From NCBI GenBank assembly GCA_041552055.1, contig JBFELO010000001.1, forward strand, positions 45,625 through 109,624: a stretch of 64,000 bases of DNA. Reading direction: 5' to 3'. The notes under the pieces are model-generated. The model worked only from the letters and a program-made list of their open reading frames with translations, made no database searches and was not told the DNA's origin. Positions 25,786-34,053 of the stretch are shown here, piece after piece. A program made the position numbers and the translations under genes. Position 1 is the stretch's first letter. Every line of letters begins with the position of its first letter. Source of the DNA: JBFELO01 sp041552055 (lineage in GTDB: Bacteria > Acidobacteriota > Thermoanaerobaculia > Thermoanaerobaculales > Sulfomarinibacteraceae).

Positions 25786-27237
25786 TCACTTCATCCCCCG
25801 CAGCACCTCGATCGCGCACCGCAGCCGGCGCCGGCACATCTCCCTGCCGACCACCGCCATGGTGTCGAACAGCGGCGGTGTTGCAGAGCGTCCGGTCACC
25901 GCGATCCGAACCGGCATGAACAGCTCCTTCGAGGTCCACTCGTGGCGCTCGCAAAACGCGCGCAGCGCGTCCTCGATGGTCGAGGCTCGCCAGTCGAGCA
26001 GTGGATCGAGCTGCTCCTCGACGAGGAGACGAAACGCCTTCGCGGTTTGGGCGGGCGTCCGTCCCTTGGCGACCAGGCGAGCGCGCGCGTCGTCGTCGTA
26101 CACCAGGTCGCCGATGAAGAAGAACTGGCCATAGTCGAACAACGCATCGAGGGTGTCGATCCTCTCCCTCACCAACGGCAATACCTGGAGCAGATTGGCG
26201 TCGCTCACCGCCTCTTCGCGCAGTCGCTCCAGCAGCTGCTCCGGCTCGAGCTGCCGGATGTAGCGGCCGTTCAGCCACGTCAGCTTGTCGAGGTCGAACA
26301 CCGGACCGCCCAGGCTGACGTCCGCGAGTCGAAACTCCTCGATGAACTCCTCGCGCGAGAACTCATCCCGCTCGTCGGGCATGGTCCAACCCATCAGCGC
26401 GAGATAGTTGCACATCGCCTCGGGCAGATAACCCGCCCGACGGTAGTAGTTGATGCTGACCGGGTTCTTGCGTTTGGAGATCTTGGATTTGTCGGCGTTC
26501 CGGAGCAGCGGCAGGTGGCAGAACACCGGCAGCTGCCAACCGAAGGCGTGGTACAGCTGGACGTGCTTCGGGAGCGAGGAGATCCACTCTTCCGCGCGGA
26601 TCACATGCGTGATCTCCATGAGGTGGTCGTCGACCACGTTGGCCAGATGGTAGGTCGGCAGCCCGTCCGACTTGAGCAGCACCTGGTCATCGATCTGGGC
26701 GTTGGCGAACCGGATCTCCCCCCGGAGCAGGTCGTTGGTCACCGTCTCGCCGTCGCCGGGCATGCGGAGGCGGATGACGTGCTCCTCTCCAGCCAGCCGT
26801 CGTTGACGCGCCTCGTCCGCGGCAAGCGATCGGCAGTGTCCGTCATACCCGAGCTGAAGCTTCTGCCGTCGCTGCTCCTCGCGCAGCTCCTCGAGCCGTT
26901 GTCTGGTGCAGAAGCACGGGTAGGCGGCCCCAGAGGACACCAGCTGCTCGACGTGATCACGGTAGATGTCGGCGCGCTCGCTCTGCCGGTACGGACCGTG
27001 CTCGCCGCCGACGTCGGGACCCTCGTCCCACTGCAACCCCAGCCACCGCAGCGACTCGAGGATCATGCGCTCGCTTTCGGGGTTGCTCCGCACCCGGTCG
27101 GTGTCCTCGATGCGCAGCACAAACTGACCCCCGGCGTGGCGCGCCAGCGCGAAGTTGAACAGGGCCACGTAGGCGGTCCCCACGTGGGGGTCGCCTGTGG
27201 GGCTGGGAGCGATCCGGGTTCTGGTGTCGCCGGCCAT
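25786..27237 (-). CDS. gltX: Glutamyl-tRNA synthetase
   Basis: Class I synthetase for tRNA-Glu (483 aa). The signature reads PSPTGDPHVGT (11-21; HVGT in place of HIGH) and KISKRK is at 252-257. RIEDTDRVRSNPESE is the usual glutamate/AMP region. Because a true GlnRS is encoded next door, a discriminating GluRS is expected. It is the upstream member of a gltX-glnS pair and starts just downstream of tRNA-Ser(GCT). Confidence 0.97.
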   Translation of the reverse strand: MAGDTRTRIAPSPTGDPHVGTAYVALFNFALARHAGGQFVLRIEDTDRVRSNPESERMILESLRWLGLQWDEGPDVGGEHGPYRQSERADIYRDHVEQLVSSGAAYPCFCTRQRLEELREEQRRQKLQLGYDGHCRSLAADEARQRRLAGEEHVIRLRMPGDGETVTNDLLRGEIRFANAQIDDQVLLKSDGLPTYHLANVVDDHLMEITHVIRAEEWISSLPKHVQLYHAFGWQLPVFCHLPLLRNADKSKISKRKNPVSINYYRRAGYLPEAMCNYLALMGWTMPDERDEFSREEFIEEFRLADVSLGGPVFDLDKLTWLNGRYIRQLEPEQLLERLREEAVSDANLLQVLPLVRERIDTLDALFDYGQFFFIGDLVYDDDARARLVAKGRTPAQTAKAFRLLVEEQLDPLLDWRASTIEDALRAFCERHEWTSKELFMPVRIAVTGRSATPPLFDTMAVVGREMCRRRLRCAIEVLRGMK

Positions 27238-27288
27238 CTCGGATCTCCAAAAAAATGCCGCCTCGGGTACCGGCGGCGCGTTCGATCG

Positions 27289-27381
<93 letters not shown>

Positions 27382-27490
27382 GGCCAGGGAGCGGTATTGT
27401 ACGTGGGGCGCTGATGACTGTAAAGTGCGGAGAGATCTTGGGGTTCGGGGCTGATGGGTCGGGCGACAGGGCTCCATCGGCGGGTCCCCT

Positions 27491-27565
27491 GCCCGTCTCC
27501 GTCTCCGTGCCCGTCTCCGATCGCGACGCGGTTGGACGTTTCGGGCACAGAAACGGGCACGGGCC
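27491..27565. repeat. Hairpin repeat element between two tRNA-Ser genes
   Basis: GCCCGTCTCCGTCTCCGTGC (27491-27510) pairs imperfectly with GCACAGAAACGGGCACGGGC (27545-27564). The loop contains TCTCCGATCGCGACGCGG. It is the third member of the family seen at 13167 and 18383 and fills most of the 226-base spacer between the divergent tRNA genes, where no coding gene is evident. Confidence 0.6.
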
Positions 27566-27607
27566 TGGAAATGGTTCGCGATGCCCCATCCCCCAGGTGC
27601 ACCATGC

Positions 27608-27695
27608 GGAGGGATGGCCGAGAGGTCGAAGGCGGCGGTCTTGAAAACCGCTGAGGCGTCAGCCTCCGTGGGTTCGAATCCCACTCCCTCCGCCA
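27608..27695 (+). tRNA. tRNA-Ser (anticodon TGA)
   Basis: 88 bases with encoded CCA. Acceptor GGAGGGA pairs with TCCCTCC, discriminator G. Anticodon arm GCGGT-CTTGAAA-ACCGC gives TGA. Long variable arm and T-arm GTGGGTTCGAATCCCAC. The lptD stop lies five bases beyond it on the other strand. Confidence 0.95.
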
Positions 27696-27700
27696 CCCCG

Positions 27701-29992
27701 TCAGTTGCCCACCGGCGCCAGGCTTCCCCGGATCTCCGGCAGCGCTCCGATCCCCTTGAGCGAAATGCGGATCAACCAGTCGCGCGTCGGGAACTGGCCG
27801 AGGCGGAGATCACGGTAGTCGATTCCGATGCTCCAGCAGCTGCCCTCCCAGTTGAGCTGGATCTGCTGCTGCTGGAAGTCGCGGTTCTCGACGTCGTACG
27901 CGACGTGCAGATTCGCGCGGAACGGGAAGCCCGGCTTGCGGAATCCGAGCACGGTCCGGACCTGGGACGACAGCCGACTGCCGTCATCGGGGTTGAAACC
28001 TTGGTACCAGGTCAGGGTGACCGACCCGTACGGGCGCCGCACCGACCCGGCGAGCGAGGTGTTGCGCAGATTGTTGCGCAAGGTGTCGTAGGAGGCCCTG
28101 GCGTCGAACCCGGTGCCCTGGGTCGGGACCAGACGCAGCAGCGCGCCGAGCGGCCCGAACTGGCTTTCTGCGTCGACGCTACGGGTGAGCGGGTCGGAGA
28201 ACGAGTAGTCCTGGTACAGCTCGAACACCCCCAGCTCGCGCGCGCTCACCCCCTCCCGGGAGCGCCCCAGCAGGCGGTTGGACAGCACCATGCGGGCGCG
28301 GTTGGTGAGCACCGTGGAGTCGACCTCGTCGAACACCGGAATCTCGGTCGTGTCCTCGGTCCCCTGCAGGTAGGCGTACTCGACCCGCGGCTCGATGAGG
28401 TGCTTGAACCTCGAGTATTTCTTCGACGAGGAGTTGAACACGCGCGAGAGCGACGGGCCGACCACATCGACCCCGCCGGCGACGTAGGTGCGGTCGATCG
28501 CCTCGTCGACGAAGGAGGTCGGACTGTCGGCCTCGGTCGTCTCGTAGCGCGCCGTGTAGTAGGTAGCGCGGCCCCCGAGTCGCGGCGCCACCGACAGCCA
28601 GGGCGGGCTCGGCAGGGAGTAGGACAGGGTGGGGAAGAGGTCGGCGCGCAGGTAGTCGCCCGCGAGACCCTCTCCCCGGTCGACGTTGAAGTAGTTGACG
28701 CTCGAGATGAGGTCCCAGTAGAGCGGCGTCCGACCGATCCTGCTCGAGCGCACCCTGAGCTCCACCTCGGGGAGTTGGGCCAGCGTGACGTCCACGGTTT
28801 CGAAAACGGGCTCGAGGCATACAGGGGGACGTTCGGCGGGAAAAAGGATGTCATAGCAATATAGGGGAAGGATGCTGCATTCAGGGGGACGGTCAGCGGG
28901 ATCGGGGTACGCATAGCAATTAACTCGCTTGGACAGGAACGTGGTCCGGTGATCGGCCCGCACGTTGAGCACGCCGGGGCCCCACGACCGCGTCAGGTGG
29001 AAATAGGAGTAGATGTCCCTGCGGGTGTTGGCGTTGAAATCCCGTTCGAACTCCTGGAAGAAGTCGATGTCGGACAGGGCCTCCACCTCGGCCAGCAGGC
29101 GGAAACCGAGGAAGTCGTCCTGGTCGTGGCGGCCGTTGATCCGCCACTGCCATTCGTCGAGGTCCTTGTCGGGATGTCGGTCCTGGATATTCGGATCCCA
29201 GATCGAGTACAGCAGCAGATTGCAGTCGTTGCACGGCACCGGCGCCCACCGCCACTCGTTGGCGAGCCCGAAGGCCCCGTCTGAGAAGTAATCGGCCCGC
29301 ACGGTGGTGTCGTAGCTCCGGCCGAGGGGCACGTACACCGGCAGACCGAAGTAGGTGCCGTAGGTCTCCGAGTAGCCGAAGTTCGGCATCAGCAGGCCCG
29401 GGGACCGCTCCCGCTTGACCGGCCACACCAGGTACGGCAGGTAGAACACCGGGAACCCCTGCACCCTCATCGCGACACTGTGAAACCGTCCGTACCCCTC
29501 CTCCTCCAGCATTGCCCTGCGGACTCCGAAACTCCACGGCGGGCTGTCGTCGTCGGAGTCGCAGGTGGTGAAGGCACCGCGGTCGATGCGGTAGTGGGTC
29601 TCGTCGAGCTTCTCCACCTCCGACCCGCTGAACGCGTACATCGGCGGCACGAACCCCTCGCCGTTGATGAACAGCCCGGTCTTGGTCCCGAGGTTGAAGT
29701 AGATCTCCTCGGCGGTGAACCTGGTCGGTCCCTGGTCGAGCACGACGTTGCCCCGCGCCACCAGGTCCTGCGTGACCCGGTTGTACTCCATCTCCTCGCA
29801 CTGGAGGCGGATGTCCTGATACAGGATCCTGACACCGCCGGTGCCGCGCCAGACGTCGCCCTCGACCTCCTGCTGCTCGGCCACGAGTGTGATGCGCTCC
29901 TCGCTGTTGTCCACCTCCTGGGCCTCCGCACACCGGGAAGCACCTGGGGCCACCAACAACAACGTCAGCGCGATCAGCGCGGCACGGACCAT
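27701..29992 (-). CDS. lptD: LPS-assembly outer-membrane protein LptD
   Basis: Outer-membrane translocon for lipopolysaccharide, 763 aa. A signal peptide (VRAALIALTLLLVAPGASRCAEA) precedes the OstA/LptA-like jellyroll (residues about 30-140, with EMEYNRVTQDLVARGNVVL). A large C-terminal beta-barrel follows, with the LptD landmark VFYLPYLVWPVK and SPGLLMPNFGYS. ATG 30013 is an alternative start adding seven residues. Unusual: residues 358-377 and 378-397 are two copies of a 20-residue module with pattern CY-x5-A-x-RPP-x-C, introducing Cys359, 372, 379 and 392 within the barrel region. Divergent from ruvX. Confidence 0.93.
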   Translation of the reverse strand: MVRAALIALTLLLVAPGASRCAEAQEVDNSEERITLVAEQQEVEGDVWRGTGGVRILYQDIRLQCEEMEYNRVTQDLVARGNVVLDQGPTRFTAEEIYFNLGTKTGLFINGEGFVPPMYAFSGSEVEKLDETHYRIDRGAFTTCDSDDDSPPWSFGVRRAMLEEEGYGRFHSVAMRVQGFPVFYLPYLVWPVKRERSPGLLMPNFGYSETYGTYFGLPVYVPLGRSYDTTVRADYFSDGAFGLANEWRWAPVPCNDCNLLLYSIWDPNIQDRHPDKDLDEWQWRINGRHDQDDFLGFRLLAEVEALSDIDFFQEFERDFNANTRRDIYSYFHLTRSWGPGVLNVRADHRTTFLSKRVNCYAYPDPADRPPECSILPLYCYDILFPAERPPVCLEPVFETVDVTLAQLPEVELRVRSSRIGRTPLYWDLISSVNYFNVDRGEGLAGDYLRADLFPTLSYSLPSPPWLSVAPRLGGRATYYTARYETTEADSPTSFVDEAIDRTYVAGGVDVVGPSLSRVFNSSSKKYSRFKHLIEPRVEYAYLQGTEDTTEIPVFDEVDSTVLTNRARMVLSNRLLGRSREGVSARELGVFELYQDYSFSDPLTRSVDAESQFGPLGALLRLVPTQGTGFDARASYDTLRNNLRNTSLAGSVRRPYGSVTLTWYQGFNPDDGSRLSSQVRTVLGFRKPGFPFRANLHVAYDVENRDFQQQQIQLNWEGSCWSIGIDYRDLRLGQFPTRDWLIRISLKGIGALPEIRGSLAPVGN
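28801..28921. repeat. In-gene 60-base tandem duplication in lptD
   Basis: Two diverged copies with a 60-base period; the best-matching cores (28818-28860 and 28878-28920) agree at about three quarters of positions and share the blocks CAGGGGGACG and CATAGCAAT. The duplication encodes the 20-residue cysteine modules of LptD and reads less GC-rich than its surroundings. Confidence 0.75.
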
Positions 29993-30074
29993 GGACAACC
30001 CAACCGCTGTCATTGTATCCCGGGTCTCGACAGCTTCCCGCCGCGCGACGGAAATTGCCGCGTACAATGATCCC

Positions 30075-30485
30075 ATGCGGTATCTCGGCGTGGACCCCGG
30101 TGGTCGGCGGGTCGGGCTGGCGGTGGGGGACGATCTGACCGGGGTCGTCACGCCGCTGGTCGTGGTCGCCTGCCGTGGTACGGCGGCCGCGGCGGAGGCC
30201 GTCCGCAGCGCGGCCCGTGCCCACGACGCAACCTGCGTGGTGGTCGGATTGCCGACGGCGGCGGACGGCACCCCGACCGCGGCGTGTCGCCGCAGCGAAC
30301 TCCTCGCGACCGAGCTTCGCCAGCTTGGGTACGACGTGGTGCTCCAGCCCGAATTCCTATCCACCGACGAGGCGAAGCGGCGTGCCCGCGACCTCGGCCT
30401 CCCTGCGGACCGGCCGGTGGACCACCTCGCCGCCCAGGTGCTGCTCGAGGAGTACCTCACAACCCGATCGCGGGACACCCCCTGA
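30075..30485 (+). CDS. ruvX: RuvX/YqgF, putative pre-16S rRNA nuclease
   Basis: RNase H-like fold protein of 136 aa implicated in 16S rRNA 5' maturation. The start MRYLGVDPGGRRVGLAVGD has the catalytic Asp7 within the family motif (LGVDxGxxRIGLA). VVGLPTAADGTP corresponds to the usual VVGLPLxxDG, and the second acidic site is in FLSTDEAKRRAR. Start ATG 30075; longer upstream frames overlap the divergent lptD. It ends six bases before mltG, a common gene order. Confidence 0.93.
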   Translation: MRYLGVDPGGRRVGLAVGDDLTGVVTPLVVVACRGTAAAAEAVRSAARAHDATCVVVGLPTAADGTPTAACRRSELLATELRQLGYDVVLQPEFLSTDEAKRRARDLGLPADRPVDHLAAQVLLEEYLTTRSRDTP

Positions 30486-30491
30486 GCCATC

Positions 30492-31493
30492 ATGGTGCGT
30501 CGTCTACTGCTCGTTTCCGCAGCGCTGACGCTGTTCGCCGTCATCGTCACGGCTGTCGCTGCCCACCGGGCGCTGTGGCGCCGGCTGGACAACCAACCCG
30601 TCTCGCTCGAGATCGAGTCGGGATCGTCGGCGCGGCAGGTTCTGGATCAACTGGCCGATCGCGGTCTGCTGCCGTCGCGGCTCGCGGGCAGGGTGTACCT
30701 CGCGGTGCGCGGCGAGCACCGGAGCGTTCACTACGGCCACTATCGGATCACCGCTCGCACGAGGCCGGTGGACGTGCTGGAACGGCTGCTCGAAGGCATC
30801 GTGGAGACGGTCAGGGTCACCGTGGTCGAGGGGCTGCTCGCCGACGACCTCGGCCCTCTGTGTGCGGCTGCCGGAGTCGGCACCGCCGATCAGTGGCAAC
30901 GGGCGATCACGCGCAGCGACCTGGTACGTGACATCGCGCCGCAGGCGTCGTCACTGGAGGGATTTCTGTTCCCCGACACCTACCTGTTCGCGGTCGGGAT
31001 CTCGGCCGACGAGGCCGCCGAACACATGGTGGGACGATTCCGCGAGGTGTGGCGGGAGCTGTCCGCCAACACCGACGGCCCTGTCGAAACACCTTTCGAA
31101 ACGGTCATACTCGCCTCGCTCGTTGAGGCGGAGACCTCGGTGCCGGGGGAGCGGGCGCGGGTCGCCGGGGTGTTCCAGAACCGGCTCGACCGCGGCATGC
31201 TGCTGCAGTGTGATCCGACCGTGGTCTACGCTCTCAAGAGACGCGGTGGCTGGCCGGGACGCCTGCTGCGTCGGCACTGGCTGCTGGACGACCCGTACAA
31301 CACCTACCGCTACCCGGGGCTGCCGCCCGGTCCGATCAACTCTCCGGGAGGGGCAGCCCTTGCAGCTGCCCTCGAGCCGGAGTCCCACTCGTACCTGTAC
31401 TTCGTCGCCCGACCCGGCGGGGGCCACACGTTCTCCCCGACCCTCGCCGAGCACAACCGGGCCGTCGCCGAGCTCCGTCGGTCCCGTCGTTGA
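30492..31493 (+). CDS. mltG: Endolytic murein transglycosylase MltG
   Basis: Inner-membrane enzyme that cleaves nascent glycan strands and helps set their length (333 aa). One N-terminal membrane segment (about 4-25), a LysM-like subdomain, then the YceG catalytic domain. Catalytic Glu212 lies in ILASLVEAET, and YNTYRYPGLPPGPINSPG and FSPTLAEHN are family signatures. Probably co-transcribed with ruvX. Confidence 0.96.
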   Translation: MVRRLLLVSAALTLFAVIVTAVAAHRALWRRLDNQPVSLEIESGSSARQVLDQLADRGLLPSRLAGRVYLAVRGEHRSVHYGHYRITARTRPVDVLERLLEGIVETVRVTVVEGLLADDLGPLCAAAGVGTADQWQRAITRSDLVRDIAPQASSLEGFLFPDTYLFAVGISADEAAEHMVGRFREVWRELSANTDGPVETPFETVILASLVEAETSVPGERARVAGVFQNRLDRGMLLQCDPTVVYALKRRGGWPGRLLRRHWLLDDPYNTYRYPGLPPGPINSPGGAALAAALEPESHSYLYFVARPGGGHTFSPTLAEHNRAVAELRRSRR

Positions 31494-31536
31494 CCCTCCC
31501 AGGGGCCGGTGATAGGTTGAAAGGATGGAGGGCGTG

Positions 31537-33435
31537 ATGGCGGGGGCGCACCCGAAATTCGGCTGCTACATCCTGTTGAAGGAGTTCGCGGACGACGTAC
31601 TCGGCCACCTCTACCGGACCGTCGAGCTCGACGAAGGCGGGGTTCGGCGGACGGCATTCCTGCGCATCCTGAACGCTCCTCAGGTTCCCGCCGGAGAGGT
31701 GATCGAGGCATTCCCGCTGGCACGCCGGCTGGCCGGGAAGCTGACCGCGGCCAACGTGGCGGTCGGAACCGAGTTCGTCGCGGTGGACGGCGTGCCAGCC
31801 CTGGCGTGTGACTACTTTTCCGCCCAGCCGCTCAACGTGGTGCTTGATAGATCACGCAGCGAGGACTTCCCGGTCCCCGTGGACAACGCCCTGTTGGTGC
31901 TCGAAAAGATCTCGCTGGCACTCACGGCCGCGCTGGCCGTGGAGGTCGACGGGAGTGCGCTGGTACACGGCTTTCTCCATCCCGGGCTGATACTGCTCAG
32001 CACGGACGGCGAGGCGGTGGTTTCCGGATTCGGGCTGGCCGCCAGTCTGCTGGGGATGCTCGGCCATCACGACGTGGCACAGCAGGTGCACCCGTACCTC
32101 GCGCCCGAGGTCCTGCTGACCCGCACCCCGAGCAAACGTGGGGACGTGTACTCACTCGGGGCACTTCTGATCGAGCTGCTGACCGGCACGATGGTGCCGG
32201 CGGAGCCCGAGGAGCGGATCGGTCTGCTCGACCGCCTCGTGCTCGCCCACGACGAGCGACCGCTGCCCGATGACCTCAAGGCGTTGCTGCGACGGGCAAT
32301 CGCTCCCCGGCCCGATGACCGGTTCAGCTCTGCGGTTGACTTCAAGAAGGAGCTCGATCGGCTGCTCTACGGCGGTTCGTACAGCCCCACGACCTTCAAC
32401 CTCGCGCTGTTCATGGATCGTCTGTTTCGCACCGAGTTCCAGGCCGAGGAGCGGGAGCGTGCCACCGAGGCGACGCTGGACGTAACAGAATACCAGGCTC
32501 ACGATCCCGAGCCGGAGACAGTGCCGGCGACAGCCCCCAAATCGCCTCGCCGCCGAGGCCGCGGCCTCCGGATCGGCGGCGCGATCGCACTCCTGGCGGC
32601 AGCCGTGATCGCCACCTGGTGGGCCCTGGCCGGACGAACCTCCAGCCGTCCCGAGATCCCGCCGACGCCGACCGCCGAACAGATCGCGGAGCAGCGGCGG
32701 CAGGAGGAGGATCGCCTGCAGGCAATGGTTCAGGAGCTGGTCCAGCAGAAGATGGCGGAGAAGGAAGAGGAGATTCGCCAGGAGCTGCTCGATCGGCAGG
32801 CGAGAATCGATGATCTCCAGCGCCGACTGCGGGCATCCGAGCGGCGAGCCCGGGCAGCCCAGCCGTCGCCGGAGGAGCTCCGCCGGCAGCAGCAGTTGCA
32901 GCAACAGATCGCCGTCGAGGAGGAGGCCCAGCGCCTGCGGCAGGCAGAGCTGGGCGGGGAAGACCCCCTCGGACCGGAGGCGGGGAGTCCGGCGACCGTG
33001 GCCCCCGATTCAGCGGCGAAATCCGACCAGCTCGAGCCGACGATCCCGGCACCCGCCCCGACGATACCCCCGACACCCACCGCCGGGCCGCCGCCGATCC
33101 CGACGCCGACCCGGGTGGTCGTGGTGGAGAACAGCTTCGTCGACCCGTCGGAGGTCGATACGCTGCCCGTCGTGCTCAAAGATCAACCCGTGACCTGGTC
33201 CCGCATGGCCCTCCATTCACGACGGCAGGGCGTGGTGATCGTTCAAGTGACGGTCAACGCAGATGGAGAGGTCGACCAGGTCAAGGTGCTCCGCGCCGAC
33301 CATGAGGGTTTCGGCATCCCGCAGGCCGTTGTCGACGCGGTGCGCAAGTACCGCTTCAAACCCGCCACCAAGGCGGGCGTTCGAGTCACCAGTTACGCCA
33401 CCGTGACGCAGCGCTACCAGTTTCGCAGCCGCTGA
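31537..33435 (+). CDS. Pseudokinase-transmembrane-TonB C-terminal domain fusion
   Basis: A 632 aa protein; ATG 31537 is chosen because GGAGG stands five bases before it, while ATG 31525 has a poorly placed site. Residues about 8-290 have a eukaryotic-like Ser/Thr kinase layout, with YLAPE (APE motif) and KRGDVYSLGALLIELLTG recognisable. The catalytic residues are gone: the VAxK Lys position reads AFLRIL, HRDxKxxN reads HGFLHPGLIL, and DFG reads SGFG. One membrane helix follows (about 346-366), then a Gln/Glu/Arg-rich coiled coil (about 380-475), a Pro-rich spacer, and a TonB_C domain (about 548-632; GVVIVQVTVNADGEV, YRFKPAT). A cytoplasmic dead-kinase head and a periplasmic TonB-type tail suggest transenvelope signalling or energy coupling; the function is unknown. 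Confidence 0.85.
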   Translation: MAGAHPKFGCYILLKEFADDVLGHLYRTVELDEGGVRRTAFLRILNAPQVPAGEVIEAFPLARRLAGKLTAANVAVGTEFVAVDGVPALACDYFSAQPLNVVLDRSRSEDFPVPVDNALLVLEKISLALTAALAVEVDGSALVHGFLHPGLILLSTDGEAVVSGFGLAASLLGMLGHHDVAQQVHPYLAPEVLLTRTPSKRGDVYSLGALLIELLTGTMVPAEPEERIGLLDRLVLAHDERPLPDDLKALLRRAIAPRPDDRFSSAVDFKKELDRLLYGGSYSPTTFNLALFMDRLFRTEFQAEERERATEATLDVTEYQAHDPEPETVPATAPKSPRRRGRGLRIGGAIALLAAAVIATWWALAGRTSSRPEIPPTPTAEQIAEQRRQEEDRLQAMVQELVQQKMAEKEEEIRQELLDRQARIDDLQRRLRASERRARAAQPSPEELRRQQQLQQQIAVEEEAQRLRQAELGGEDPLGPEAGSPATVAPDSAAKSDQLEPTIPAPAPTIPPTPTAGPPPIPTPTRVVVVENSFVDPSEVDTLPVVLKDQPVTWSRMALHSRRQGVVIVQVTVNADGEVDQVKVLRADHEGFGIPQAVVDAVRKYRFKPATKAGVRVTSYATVTQRYQFRSR

Positions 33436-33504
33436 GCCCGCAGCAGACACCAGGCGTCATGCTGGTGCGAACCGACCGACCGTTGCCCGCGCGTCAACTG
33501 CCCC

Positions 33505-33537
33505 CCGAAAAGGAAAAGGCCGAGCATCACGCTCGGC
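33505..33537 (-). terminator. Intrinsic terminator of hup
   Basis: On the minus strand GCCGAGC, a GTGAT loop and GCTCGGC are followed by CTTTTCCTTTTC, a stem with a T-rich tail about 85 bases beyond the hup stop. Confidence 0.65.
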
Positions 33538-33619
33538 GATTCCATCCGGCGCCCGAAGGCACCGGGAATTCGCTCAGCCGACCGAGCGGCACGGGCCGCC
33601 GCCCGATCGATCGAGGAGG

Positions 33620-33913
33620 CTAGACCTCGACACGCTCCTTGAGAGTCTTGCCGGGCTTGAAGGTGACGTACTTCTTCTTCGGGATGATGATAGTGGCACC
33701 GGTCGCGGGATTGCGGCCCTGGCGCTCGCCGCGCTGCTTGGTCGCGAATGTCCCGAAACCTGGGATGGTGACCTTCTCACCGGCGTCGAGGGCGGTCGCG
33801 ATGATGCCCTTCCCGGGTTGCGCCGAGAAAACCACATCCAGGATGTCGGCCGCCTTGCCCTGGCTGACGCCACTCTTCTTCGCGAGCTTCATTGCCATTT
33901 CAGTCTTGTTCAT
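33620..33913 (-). CDS. hup: HU-family DNA-binding protein
   Basis: Nucleoid protein of 97 aa, slightly longer than the usual 90. It begins MNKTEMAMKLAKKSGVSQGKA, and the DNA-binding arm reads GFGTFATKQRGERQGRNPAT with the minor-groove Pro, ending VTFKPGKTLKERVE. GGAGG precedes the ATG, a sigma70-like promoter lies upstream, and a terminator lies downstream, so it is a monocistronic unit. Confidence 0.96.
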   Translation of the reverse strand: MNKTEMAMKLAKKSGVSQGKAADILDVVFSAQPGKGIIATALDAGEKVTIPGFGTFATKQRGERQGRNPATGATIIIPKKKYVTFKPGKTLKERVEV

Positions 33914-33945
33914 CTGGTCCTCCTGAACCCTGTGGGTTTTTTGTC

Positions 33946-33974
33946 ATCTTGGCGGGGTAAAGCGGCTCTGTCAA
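33946..33974 (-). promoter_or_regulatory. Sigma70-type promoter of hup
   Basis: On the minus strand a perfect TTGACA (33969-33974) is separated by 17 bases from CAAGAT (33946-33951), about 35 bases before the hup ATG. Confidence 0.6.
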
Positions 33975-34053
33975 GCGTTGGAGAGTGATATTTACCCCGT
34001 GCGCGCTTGTTTTTCGGGATATCGAGGTGTACCGTGAGCGTCCGGAGGTGCGA

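Noticed and set aside
29841..30485. Longer version of ruvX beginning upstream of 30075
   Set aside because: The extra 78 residues are antisense to lptD and unlike the family; MRYLGVDPGG is the true start.
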